DNA of 64,000 nt from Riemerella anatipestifer_E (GTDB lineage Bacteria; Bacteroidota; Bacteroidia; Flavobacteriales; Weeksellaceae), in the NCBI RefSeq assembly GCF_009932355.1, contig NZ_LEKU01000020.1:1-64000 (forward strand). Direction: 5' to 3'. Below, one piece after another: positions 16,863 to 25,791 of this stretch; positions within the stretch are counted from its first letter, which is position 1; each line of letters opens with the position of its first letter. The notes under the pieces were generated by a model. The model was given only the letters and a program-made list of their open reading frames with translations, made no database searches and was not told the DNA's origin. The translations under genes were made by a program, and so were the position numbers.

Positions 16863-18479
16863 ATGAGTAAAAAAAATACTAAATACATCTTTGTTACAGG
16901 AGGTGTTACATCTTCACTAGGAAAGGGCATTATATCTGCATCACTAGGCTTATTACTAAAATCCAGAGGCTTTAAAGTAACTATTCAAAAGTTAGACCCT
17001 TACATCAATATAGATCCAGGTACTCTTAATCCGTATGAACACGGCGAGTGCTATGTAACCGAAGATGGTGCAGAAACCGATTTAGATTTGGGGCATTATG
17101 AGAGATTTTTGGACGCACCAACGTCTCAAAATAACAATGTAACTACTGGGCGTATTTATCAGACTGTTATAGAGAAAGAAAGAAAGGGAGATTTCTTGGG
17201 CAAAACAGTGCAAGTAATTCCGCATATTACCAATGAAATTAAACGAAGAATTAAAATCCTTGCTCAAAAGAACTACGATATTATTATCACCGAAATAGGT
17301 GGTACTGTGGGAGATATAGAGTCTCTGCCTTACATAGAGTCTGTAAGACAGCTCAAGTGGGAGTTAGGAGAACATAATTCAATGGTAATCCATTTAACGC
17401 TCTTGCCTTATTTAGCAGCGAGTGGTGAACTTAAAACTAAACCTTCCCAACATTCCGTGAGACAACTTATGGAAAGTGGTATTCAGGCAGATGTGCTGGT
17501 ATGTCGTTCGGAGCATAAAATCCCGAAAGATGTTCGTGCTAAGCTAGCTCAATTCTGTAATGTGCCTAGCGACAATGTGATAGAGTGTATGGATGCTGAA
17601 ACCATCTATCAAGTTCCAATAGAACTACAGAAACAAAAATTTGATGAGGTGGTTCTAAAAGCTCTAGACCTTAAAAACGATACTGAGGCTGATTTAAAAA
17701 GTTGGAAAACATTTTTAAAGAAATATAAAAATCCTAAAAAATCGGTAGAGATAGCATTAGTAGGTAAGTATGTGTCTTTACAAGATTCTTATAAATCTAT
17801 AGTAGAAGCATTTATACACGCTGGAGCAGATTTGGAGACGGAAGTTAATATCCGTTGGGTATACAGTGGAGATTTGGAGGAAGGCAAGGTTTCAGAAATC
17901 CTTAAAGGGGTAGATGCGATGCTGATAGCTCCTGGGTTTGGAGATAGAGGTATAGAAGGTAAAATTCTTGCCGCTCAATATGCAAGAGAACATAAAATTC
18001 CTCTTTTAGGAATTTGTTTAGGAATGCAGATTATGACGATTGAATTTGCCAGAAATGTACTAGGCTACGAAAAGGCTAACTCTATGGAGTTTGATACTAC
18101 TACGGCTTACCCTGTGATTTCTCTAATGGAAGAGCAAAAGAATGTAGTGGAAAAAGGAGGTACTATGAGACTTGGAGCTTGGAAATGTACACTTAAATCG
18201 GGTTCTAAATTAGCAGAGATTTACGATAGCAAAAACATTTCGGAGCGTCATCGTCATCGTTATGAGTTCAATAGTGAATTCAAAAAAGACTATGAAGACA
18301 AAGGTCTAGTTCCTACAGGATTCAATCCAGATACAGGTTTAGTGGAAGCGTTAGAACTTAACGAGCATCCATTCTATATTGGAGTGCAGTATCATCCAGA
18401 GTATAAGAGTACTGTAGCAACACCGCATCCATTGTTTAAAGCCTTGGTAAAAGCAGCGGTTGAGCATAAAGGGAAGTAA
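16863..18479 (+). CDS. pyrG: CTP synthase (538 aa)
   Basis: Makes CTP from UTP, ATP and glutamine. N-terminal amidoligase domain with FVTGGVTSSLGKG at residue 10 and NIDPGTLNPYEHGE near 55; C-terminal class I glutamine amidotransferase domain with the nucleophile elbow GICLGMQ near 385 and the catalytic His-Glu in QYHPEYKS near 515; RHRHRYEFN near 465. Start taken at the ATG 16863 (MSKKNTKY) rather than an in-frame TTG six codons earlier that lies in the promoter. Followed by yidC on the same strand after about 85 nt with no clear terminator, so read-through is possible. Confidence 0.96.
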   Translation: MSKKNTKYIFVTGGVTSSLGKGIISASLGLLLKSRGFKVTIQKLDPYINIDPGTLNPYEHGECYVTEDGAETDLDLGHYERFLDAPTSQNNNVTTGRIYQTVIEKERKGDFLGKTVQVIPHITNEIKRRIKILAQKNYDIIITEIGGTVGDIESLPYIESVRQLKWELGEHNSMVIHLTLLPYLAASGELKTKPSQHSVRQLMESGIQADVLVCRSEHKIPKDVRAKLAQFCNVPSDNVIECMDAETIYQVPIELQKQKFDEVVLKALDLKNDTEADLKSWKTFLKKYKNPKKSVEIALVGKYVSLQDSYKSIVEAFIHAGADLETEVNIRWVYSGDLEEGKVSEILKGVDAMLIAPGFGDRGIEGKILAAQYAREHKIPLLGICLGMQIMTIEFARNVLGYEKANSMEFDTTTAYPVISLMEEQKNVVEKGGTMRLGAWKCTLKSGSKLAEIYDSKNISERHRHRYEFNSEFKKDYEDKGLVPTGFNPDTGLVEALELNEHPFYIGVQYHPEYKSTVATPHPLFKALVKAAVEHKGK

Positions 18480-18566
18480 TTAAATTAAAAAACTTAAATT
18501 CGCAGTCTGAAAAAAAGGAAACTTCCTTTAATAAAAATTTCTAACTGAAAAATATATTTATTGATG

Positions 18567-20354
18567 ATGCAACAGAATAATGGATTAGACAAAAACCAGT
18601 TGATTGGTTTTGTGGTATTTACTCTATTTTTATTAGGAGTAATGTTATACTTTCAAAAGCAACAGACTGGGCAAGAGCAACAACAAGTTGCCACAGAGCA
18701 GAAGGTAGGAGCGACTAACAATATTGTAAAAGCCACCAATCTGCCTGTTAAAGCTAACGAAATACAAAAAATAAGCCTTAAAAATGATAAAATATCGGTG
18801 GAGTTTAGTGGACTTGGAGGTCAGATTTCTTCTCTATTGATGAATAATTATAAAGCTTATAATAAGAAAACCAACCAAAATGACTTACCATTATATCTTA
18901 TAGAGCGTAATAATTCTTCGTATGGTTTTAAATTTAAAGATAAATCAGGCAAAGAGATTAACACCAAAGATTTGGTGTTTACGCCTCAAGTTAATGGGAA
19001 TACGGTAACTATGACGAGTGTCTTAAACGGTGGAGCTATTGTACAGTTTATTTATACTTTAAAAGATTATCAGGTTGATTTTCAAGTAGCGACTAAAGGG
19101 TTGTCGTCTATTGTTTCTGGAGATAAAGCAAGTTTCGTTTGGAACTATACACCTAAAGAGCAGGAAAAAGGTAGAGCTCAGGAGCAACAACATACAGAGT
19201 TTGTTTACGCTTTTAATAATTATAAAAGCACCGACTATGATGCCAGAACTTCTATGGACGAAACTAAAGAAGTTTTAAATTGGTTAGCGGTTAAACAGCA
19301 GTTTTTTACACCTATTATAGAAGCCAAGAATGGGTTTAAAAACTCTACAGGTCATCAGGATATAATTGAGGAAGGGGAATATCTTAAGAAATTTGATTTC
19401 AACGGAGAGTTGGAAATTACAGGAGGAGAATTTAATCAAAGTTTTTCGTGGTACTTTTTACCGTTGGATTTAAAATTATTAAAGACTTTTGATAAGAACT
19501 TTGATGAAATCATTCCTCTTGGTTGGTCTTTTATAGGAACAATGAACCGTTGGATATTTATCCCGATGTATAATATGATTTCATCTTGGGGAATAGCTGC
19601 GGGTTGGGTAATTTTCCTAATGACTATTTTGGTTAAAGTGGTACTTTCTCCAATTATGTACAAACAGCATAAGTTGAGTGCAATGATGAAAGTGATTCGT
19701 CCTGAAATAGAGGAAGTAAATGCCAAACTCAAAGACGCCGATCCAATGAAGAAGCAACAAGCAGTGATGGAGGTGTATAGAAAGGCTGGTGTTAATCAGT
19801 TGGCGGGGTGTTTACCAGCATTGTTACAAATTCCTATATTCTATGCATTATTCCGTTTCTTCCCTAATATGTTAGATTTAAGAGGGAAAGGCTTTTGGTT
19901 TGCAACCGATTTAACGGCTTATGATGATTTAATAAAGTTACCATTCCATATTCCATTTTTGGGAGAGCATATCAGTATTTTTGCTTTGGCTTGTACAGCA
20001 GTATTATTGATATATACCGTAATGACGGCGGGTAATATGCAACAACCAACGCAGGAAGGTATGCCTAATATGAAGCCTTTGATGTATATTTTCCCAGTAA
20101 TGTTCTTATTTTTCTTGAACTCTGCGGCGTCTGGATTATCTTGGTATTATTTTGTGTCTAACGGTATCAATATTATCATTATTCTAGTGATTAAGTATTG
20201 GATTTTAGATGAAAAAACCATTCACGCACAGATTCAAGCCAACAAAGCGAAGCCTAAAAAGGAAGGTAAGTTCCAAAAAAGGATGCGTGAAATGATGGAA
20301 AAAGCTCAAGAACAGCAAAGATTACAGGAGCAACAGAGAGCTAAACGCAAGTAA
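18567..20354 (+). CDS. yidC: Membrane protein insertase YidC (595 aa)
   Basis: Inserts and folds inner-membrane proteins alone or with Sec. N-terminal membrane helix (LIGFVVFTLFLLGVMLYF), a large periplasmic beta-rich domain (about 60-345) typical of Gram-negative YidC, then the conserved core of five helices with the positively charged cytoplasmic loop (MYKQHKLSAMMKVIRPEI) and LAGCLPALLQIPIFYALFRF. Long basic, Gln-rich C-terminal tail (KEGKFQKRMREMMEKAQEQQ), as in species that dock ribosomes through the tail. Three in-frame candidate starts lie at 18561 (TTG), 18564 and 18567 (ATG); the last gives the usual MQQNNGLDKNQ start. Confidence 0.95.
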   Translation: MQQNNGLDKNQLIGFVVFTLFLLGVMLYFQKQQTGQEQQQVATEQKVGATNNIVKATNLPVKANEIQKISLKNDKISVEFSGLGGQISSLLMNNYKAYNKKTNQNDLPLYLIERNNSSYGFKFKDKSGKEINTKDLVFTPQVNGNTVTMTSVLNGGAIVQFIYTLKDYQVDFQVATKGLSSIVSGDKASFVWNYTPKEQEKGRAQEQQHTEFVYAFNNYKSTDYDARTSMDETKEVLNWLAVKQQFFTPIIEAKNGFKNSTGHQDIIEEGEYLKKFDFNGELEITGGEFNQSFSWYFLPLDLKLLKTFDKNFDEIIPLGWSFIGTMNRWIFIPMYNMISSWGIAAGWVIFLMTILVKVVLSPIMYKQHKLSAMMKVIRPEIEEVNAKLKDADPMKKQQAVMEVYRKAGVNQLAGCLPALLQIPIFYALFRFFPNMLDLRGKGFWFATDLTAYDDLIKLPFHIPFLGEHISIFALACTAVLLIYTVMTAGNMQQPTQEGMPNMKPLMYIFPVMFLFFLNSAASGLSWYYFVSNGINIIIILVIKYWILDEKTIHAQIQANKAKPKKEGKFQKRMREMMEKAQEQQRLQEQQRAKRK

Positions 20355-20375
20355 AAATAAATTTAGAAATAATAT

Positions 20376-20414
20376 AAATAGCCTCAAAATCATCGGTTTT
20401 GAGGCTATTTTTTT
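20376..20414. terminator. Intrinsic terminator between yidC and rnhB
   Basis: Arms AATAGCCTCAAAA and TTTTGAGGCTATT followed by a run of T; it lies between convergent genes and may serve both. Confidence 0.88.
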
Positions 20415-20457
20415 GTTAACAAATTGTTAAATAAAAAATATGATTTTTATCATATAT

Positions 20458-21042
20458 TTAATTATAGTCTAACCTGAAGGATTTTCGGTGATGTATGGTA
20501 GGTCCTAGCTTATTAAGTGCCTCTCGGTGTTGTTTGGTAGCATAGCCAAAGTTTTTGTTCCAGCCGTATTCTGGATACTCTTCATGGAGTTTAATCATAA
20601 CATGGTCTCTGTAATTTTTGGCTAAAATAGAAGCTGCAGCAATGGATAAAACTTTAGAATCTCCTTTTATAATACACTCGTGTGGCGTGAAAGGATAGGG
20701 TTTAAACCTATTGCCATCTACTAAAATAAGTTCTGGGCGAATGGCTAGTTTGTCCAAAGCAAGATGCATAGCGTGTATACTTGCATTTAGAATATTATGT
20801 TCATCAATAAAAGCAGGAGAGAGTTCTGCTATAGCGTAATCTAAAGCATTATTTTTAATATACAAATCAAGTTCATTTCTTGTTTTAAAACTAAGTTTTT
20901 TGGAGTCATTGATGAGGTTTTGCTCAAAATTTTCATCTAAAATAACAGCTGCTGCAACCACAGGACCACATAGACATCCTCTCCCAGCTTCATCGCAGCC
21001 CGCTTCTATATAATTTTTAGTCCATTTTTTTGCTAATTTCAT
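20458..21042 (-). CDS. rnhB: Ribonuclease HII (194 aa)
   Basis: Removes ribonucleotides from DNA and RNA primers. The active site is visible as EAGCDEAGRGCLCGPV near residue 12 (Asp-Glu of the DEDD set), DSKKLSFKTR near 48, ILVDGNRF near 105 and a C-terminal Asp in the SIAAASILAKNYRDH block near 132-146. Length and the conserved GRG motif fit bacterial type 2 RNase H. Convergent with yidC. Confidence 0.95.
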   Translation of the reverse strand: MKLAKKWTKNYIEAGCDEAGRGCLCGPVVAAAVILDENFEQNLINDSKKLSFKTRNELDLYIKNNALDYAIAELSPAFIDEHNILNASIHAMHLALDKLAIRPELILVDGNRFKPYPFTPHECIIKGDSKVLSIAAASILAKNYRDHVMIKLHEEYPEYGWNKNFGYATKQHREALNKLGPTIHHRKSFRLDYN

Positions 21043-21082
21043 AAAATTTAATTAAATGTAAAATATGTAATTGTTGATTATA

Positions 21083-21090
21083 CAAAATTA
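21083..21090 (-). promoter_or_regulatory. Candidate -7 box for rnhB
   Basis: Minus-strand TAATTTTG, 40 nt before the start codon; the -33 element is not clear. Confidence 0.4.
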
Positions 21091-21174
21091 AACTTTTTTT
21101 AAGAAATTTTAACTTACTTATTGCGTATGTTAAGATAATGTTATAAAATTGTTCAGTGAAAAATTTATTTTGAT

Positions 21175-24099
21175 ATGAAGAAATTAACAACAAGTGTTTT
21201 AGCTGTAGTTCTTACTTCATCTTTTGTAACAGTAGATGCACAGAAGGTAAAGAAAGACTCTGCTAAAACTACCGAAATTGAAGGAGTGGTAATGACTGCT
21301 CTGGGGATTAAAAGAGAGAAAAAAGCTATAGGCTACGCGGCTCAAGAAGTAAAAGGCGATGTGATTTCTAGTGCAAATCAACAGAATGCTTTAAGTGCAT
21401 TATCTGGAAATGTAGCAGGGGTACAAGTAACAGCACCTTCTTCTATGGGAGGTTCTTCTAGAATTTTGGTAAGAGGAGCTGGTTCTGTAACCGGAGATAA
21501 TAGACCTTTAATTGTGGTAGATGGTGTTCCTTTAGATAATGGAAATTACAATAGCTCTAACGCGCAGAGAGGTGCTGGAGGGAGAGACTATGGTGATGCT
21601 ACTGCAGATATCAACCCTGATGATATAGAAAGTGTAACTGTTCTAAAAGGTGGACCTGCAGCTGCCTTGTATGGAAATAGAGGGGGTAATGGTGTTATTT
21701 TGTATACTACGAAATCCGCAAAAAGAGGAAGAACAGAACTTAATTTCAAAACTGGTATTTCTGTTGAGAAAATTTACCTGTACCCTAATCTCCAAAAACT
21801 TTATGGTGGAGGATCTTCGGATACTTTTGAAAAGGTAAATATCAATGGTGTAGATTACAATATTGCAGACTACGCTACTGATGAAAGCTGGGGGCCAAAA
21901 TATGATGCAAACTTAATGTATTTGCCTTGGTATGCGTTTGACCCAGAATTTAAGAGTGATTACCTAAAATTAGTACCTTGGGTTTCTCCTAAACATGATG
22001 TAGATTCATTCTTTAAAACAGGGGTGACTTACTCTAATTCCTTTTCCGTATCAAAATCCTTTAGCGATACTAATGTTAGATTATCTTATTCTAATAACAA
22101 AACAGAAGGGATAGTTCCTAATTCTGAATTGAAGAAAAATAATCTTAGTTTTAATTTTAATTCCAAACTATCTGATGATTTAAAAGTAGATGGTGGTTTG
22201 AATTATGTACTAACAGAAGGATATAATAGACCAGAACAAGGATATAGCGGTAATTCCGTAGGACAAAAGTTCTTCCAATGGGGGCAACGTCAGCTTGATA
22301 TGTCTAAGTTAAGAGATTATAAATTAGCTAATGGTAACCAAAGAAGCTGGAATAGAACTTCTTGGGATGATGCCACACCCTTGTATTCTGATAACCCTTA
22401 TTGGATTGTAAATGAAAATATTTCTACCGATAAGCGTCATCGTTTCTTTGGAAATGTGGGGCTAACCTATAATATTACGGATAAATTGTATTTTGTAGGT
22501 AAGGCATATGGGGATATGTATACGCTTAGAGTAACAGATAGAGTAGCTGTTGGTTCACAAGAACAATCTTCTTTCTCTGATATACAAAGAACGCTTTCAG
22601 ACTATACCTATGAGGGAAGATTACATTTTGATACAAAATTTGCTTCTGATTTTAGTTTAAATTCTTTTATTGGGGCATCAAGAAGAAATGCAAGATATAA
22701 CTCTGTTTCTGGAACTACTGTAGGTGGATTAGTTCAGGCGAATTATTATTCTTTGGCTAATAGTGTTGAAGTACCGAGAGCTAATAATTATGAATCTTGG
22801 AGAAGAACTAATAGTGTATTTGGATTAGTTTCATTAGGGTTTAAAGATATGCTTTTCGTGGAAGCTACTGGTAGGAATGACTGGTTCTCTACTACTAAAG
22901 CTCCCGTATTCTATCCATCTATAACAGGAAGTTTCGTGTTCTCTTCATTGTTTAAATCAAGCTGGTTATCTTATGGTAAAATAAGAGCGGGTTGGGCAAA
23001 AGCAGGAAATGATACAGACCCTTATAGATTAGAAACTTATGCTGATGTAAGAACTACCTTCCAAGGTAGTCCGAGATATTCTAATCCGAGTACATTTAAT
23101 GATCCTAACTTAAAACCAGAGGTAAAAGTTACAAAAGAAGTAGGGATTGAAATGAGATTATTGAAAAATAGAATAGGATTTGATGTGACGCTTTATGATG
23201 CTATTACAGACGATCTCATTACTCCGTTGGCAGTAGATCCTGCGACAGGTTTTGCTTATAAACTCATCAATGGTGGTAGAATGCAGAATAAAGGTATAGA
23301 GGCAAGTGTTACAGTTACCCCTGTAAAGAGTAGTAACTTCTCTTGGGATATAACTTGGAATTTTGCTAAAAACAACAACAAATTACTAAATCTATACGAA
23401 GATGTTAAGAATTACCAGATTACAAATGCTCCGTTTAGAGCTAAGTTGTATGCCGTGGTAGGAGAAACTTTTGGACAAATTTGGGGGACAGATTATACCT
23501 ACGATGCCAATGGAAACAAAATCATCGGAGCTAATGGTCTTTATAAAGCATCTGATATAAAGTCTTTAGGATCTGTAATTCCAGATTACAATATGGGGTT
23601 CAGAAACAATTTTAGATATAAAAACTTTAATTTATCTTTCTTAGTTGATATTCAAAAAGGTGGTAAGTATTTTTCTGTTTCCCATATGTGGGGAATGTAT
23701 TCTGGTATGTTAGAAGAATCTGCTGCTAACGGAATTAGAGAAAACGGAATAGTTCTTAAGGGTGTCTTGGAAGATGGCTCTGTAAATACTAAGAATGTAA
23801 CAGCTGAGACTTATGCAAAGGCATTCTATAATACGGTAGATGCACAGAATGTATTTGATGCTAGTTATATTAAGCTTAGAGATGTTACTCTTTCGTATGA
23901 CCTTCCTAAAAATGCTATTGGTTCATTTAAAGGAATTACTGTTGGGGCTTTTGCAAGAAACCTATTCGCTTGGGGCTTAGGTTGGAAAGGTATGGATCCA
24001 GAGATGGCTTCTTATGGTAGTGGAAATGTACAAGGTATGGAAGGAGGTTCCCTGCCATCTACGAGAACTTATGGTGTTAATTTACAAGTTAAATTTTAA
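21175..24099 (+). CDS. SusC/RagA-type TonB-linked outer membrane protein (974 aa)
   Basis: Signal peptide to about residue 22 (VTVDAQ), then a short linker with a TonB-box-like segment (IEGVVMTALGIKREKKAIGY) and directly the plug domain, including SSRILVRGAGSV and NRPLIVVDGVPLDN, the SusC signature, at about 95-125. The rest is the 22-strand barrel, ending in LQVKF. The usual N-terminal carboxypeptidase-regulatory-like domain is missing. Next gene is its SusD-like lipoprotein partner 12 nt downstream. Together they import an oligomeric nutrient (peptide or glycan) by the lid-and-barrel mechanism known for the family; no glycoside hydrolase or peptidase lies nearby to tell the substrate. Confidence 0.92.
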   Translation: MKKLTTSVLAVVLTSSFVTVDAQKVKKDSAKTTEIEGVVMTALGIKREKKAIGYAAQEVKGDVISSANQQNALSALSGNVAGVQVTAPSSMGGSSRILVRGAGSVTGDNRPLIVVDGVPLDNGNYNSSNAQRGAGGRDYGDATADINPDDIESVTVLKGGPAAALYGNRGGNGVILYTTKSAKRGRTELNFKTGISVEKIYLYPNLQKLYGGGSSDTFEKVNINGVDYNIADYATDESWGPKYDANLMYLPWYAFDPEFKSDYLKLVPWVSPKHDVDSFFKTGVTYSNSFSVSKSFSDTNVRLSYSNNKTEGIVPNSELKKNNLSFNFNSKLSDDLKVDGGLNYVLTEGYNRPEQGYSGNSVGQKFFQWGQRQLDMSKLRDYKLANGNQRSWNRTSWDDATPLYSDNPYWIVNENISTDKRHRFFGNVGLTYNITDKLYFVGKAYGDMYTLRVTDRVAVGSQEQSSFSDIQRTLSDYTYEGRLHFDTKFASDFSLNSFIGASRRNARYNSVSGTTVGGLVQANYYSLANSVEVPRANNYESWRRTNSVFGLVSLGFKDMLFVEATGRNDWFSTTKAPVFYPSITGSFVFSSLFKSSWLSYGKIRAGWAKAGNDTDPYRLETYADVRTTFQGSPRYSNPSTFNDPNLKPEVKVTKEVGIEMRLLKNRIGFDVTLYDAITDDLITPLAVDPATGFAYKLINGGRMQNKGIEASVTVTPVKSSNFSWDITWNFAKNNNKLLNLYEDVKNYQITNAPFRAKLYAVVGETFGQIWGTDYTYDANGNKIIGANGLYKASDIKSLGSVIPDYNMGFRNNFRYKNFNLSFLVDIQKGGKYFSVSHMWGMYSGMLEESAANGIRENGIVLKGVLEDGSVNTKNVTAETYAKAFYNTVDAQNVFDASYIKLRDVTLSYDLPKNAIGSFKGITVGAFARNLFAWGLGWKGMDPEMASYGSGNVQGMEGGSLPSTRTYGVNLQVKF

Positions 24100-24111
24100 T
24101 TAAGAACAAAA

Positions 24112-25704
24112 ATGAAAAAGATAATTTTAGCGATCATTACGCTTTCAGTAATACCTATTACAAATAGCTGTAGACAGGACTTTGAAGCAATTAATGCAAG
24201 TCCTAACAGTCCACAGGCTCCTCTATCTTATGGGCTATTCAATAGTGCAAATAAAGAACTAATGGATGGGATGAGAGGTGGTTTCCCATCGGGAAGAGTA
24301 GCTCTGCCTTGGGTACAATATTCTGCTCAAAGAAACTACACGGAAGAAGATAAATTTCAGTATCGTCTTACTAGTGGAGATGCTTTCTGGAATACATTCT
24401 ACTTAACGGCTCAGGATTACAAAAACATCATTACCTTAAATGAAGATCCTAAAACTAAGGACGAAATGTCCCAATATGGTTCTAATAAAAACCAAATAGC
24501 AGCTGCAAGGATTATGCTATCCTATGTATTCTCTAATTTGGTGGATCGTTTTGGTGATGTTCCTTATTATTCTTATGGAAATAAAGATGCAGATTTTCAG
24601 GCTTTAGATGTAAATAATGTAACACCAAAATTTGCATCACAAGAGAAAATCTATGCTGATATTCTAAAGGAATTAAAAGAAGCATCAGAAATGATTGATC
24701 TTAACAACCCTGTATTCAATCAAGGAGATATGTTATTTGGTTCACCAGTAAAAATGAAAAGGTTTGCAAATTCATTAAGACTAAGAATTGCTAATAGAGT
24801 AAAAGGAGTGATATCAGGTGCAGAAGGACATATTAGGGATGCAATCGCAAGTGGAGTAATGGAATCTAATGATGATAGTGTAGGCTTGAAGTACGAAAAC
24901 AATAAAACTAATCCTTCGCCTATGTATAGTGCTTTTTTTGTGGATAATAGAACGGATTTTAGTGTGTCAAACACCTTTATAGAATTACTAAAAGGAGAAA
25001 GAGGAAACTTTGGCTTAGATCCAAGATTACAAAAATATGCTGCTCCAAACAATGTGAGAATTGCGGAGGTAGGTGCTAACTCTTATGCAGAATCTGATGA
25101 TTTAAGTCTTTATAAAGGTATGCCATACGGGCTCCCAGCAAACGGTTGGACTGCTTCTCAGAGAAGTTCTTCATCGTTTTTTAGCTCTAATGTTCTAAAA
25201 GCAGATTATACAGAAATGCTTATGGAATATTCAGAAGTTTGTTTCATTCTTTCAGAAGTAAATGGCTGGGATAATGATTGGTATAAAAAAGGAGTGAAAG
25301 CTTCTATGGATAAGTGGGGAGTTACGTCAGCTAAATCTACTGCGTTTGTGGCGTCTTTGCCAGTTGCAAATAAAGCTAATGTGTTGAACCAAAAATATAT
25401 AGCTCTATATATGCAGCCACAAGAAGCTTGGAGTGAATATAGAAGAACAGGGTACCCTAATACTCTTCTAAAAGTGGGCGAATCTCATGCTCTAAATGCT
25501 CCATATAAGACTAAAGTAAACGGTGTAGAAACTACTTATACATCTTATACTTTTAATTCTCTAGTTCCTGGACTTACAGATTTGCCAGCGAGATTATATT
25601 ATCCAGCACAACCTCAAACTCTAAATACAGAAAATTATAAAGCTGCTTCTATTGCAATAGGTGGAGATAAAATGGACACTAAGTTAATTTGGGATAAAAA
25701 CTAA
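24112..25704 (+). CDS. SusD/RagB-like nutrient-binding lipoprotein (530 aa)
   Basis: Lipoprotein signal ending ITNSC (Cys at residue 20), then FEAINASPNSPQ, the opening of the SusD-like_2 branch. It is mostly helical (TPR-like) with the conserved W-x-x-Y/F blocks such as SGDAFWNTFYLTAQDY near 98-113 and the C-terminal EVCFILSEVN and MQPQEAWSEYRRTGYPN segments common to the family. It should sit as a lid over the SusC barrel on the cell surface. It is 12 nt from the SusC gene and ends in a strong terminator at 25727, so the pair is an operon. Confidence 0.9.
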   Translation: MKKIILAIITLSVIPITNSCRQDFEAINASPNSPQAPLSYGLFNSANKELMDGMRGGFPSGRVALPWVQYSAQRNYTEEDKFQYRLTSGDAFWNTFYLTAQDYKNIITLNEDPKTKDEMSQYGSNKNQIAAARIMLSYVFSNLVDRFGDVPYYSYGNKDADFQALDVNNVTPKFASQEKIYADILKELKEASEMIDLNNPVFNQGDMLFGSPVKMKRFANSLRLRIANRVKGVISGAEGHIRDAIASGVMESNDDSVGLKYENNKTNPSPMYSAFFVDNRTDFSVSNTFIELLKGERGNFGLDPRLQKYAAPNNVRIAEVGANSYAESDDLSLYKGMPYGLPANGWTASQRSSSSFFSSNVLKADYTEMLMEYSEVCFILSEVNGWDNDWYKKGVKASMDKWGVTSAKSTAFVASLPVANKANVLNQKYIALYMQPQEAWSEYRRTGYPNTLLKVGESHALNAPYKTKVNGVETTYTSYTFNSLVPGLTDLPARLYYPAQPQTLNTENYKAASIAIGGDKMDTKLIWDKN

Positions 25705-25726
25705 ATAAAGTTCTTTTCACATTCAT

Positions 25727-25753
25727 AAAAACCACCTTTCGGGGTGGTTTTTT
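25727..25753 (+). terminator. Intrinsic terminator after the SusC/SusD pair
   Basis: Arms AAAACCACC and GGTGGTTTT with TTTC...GG loop and a T run. Confidence 0.87.
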
Positions 25754-25761
25754 ATTTGTTG

Positions 25762-25769
25762 TATATTTG
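25762..25769 (+). promoter_or_regulatory. Candidate -7 box for argS
   Basis: TATATTTG, 22 nt before the argS ATG, just after the upstream terminator. No TTG at the standard spacing. Confidence 0.5.
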
Positions 25770-25791
25770 CAGAGTTAAAACAAAATGATTA

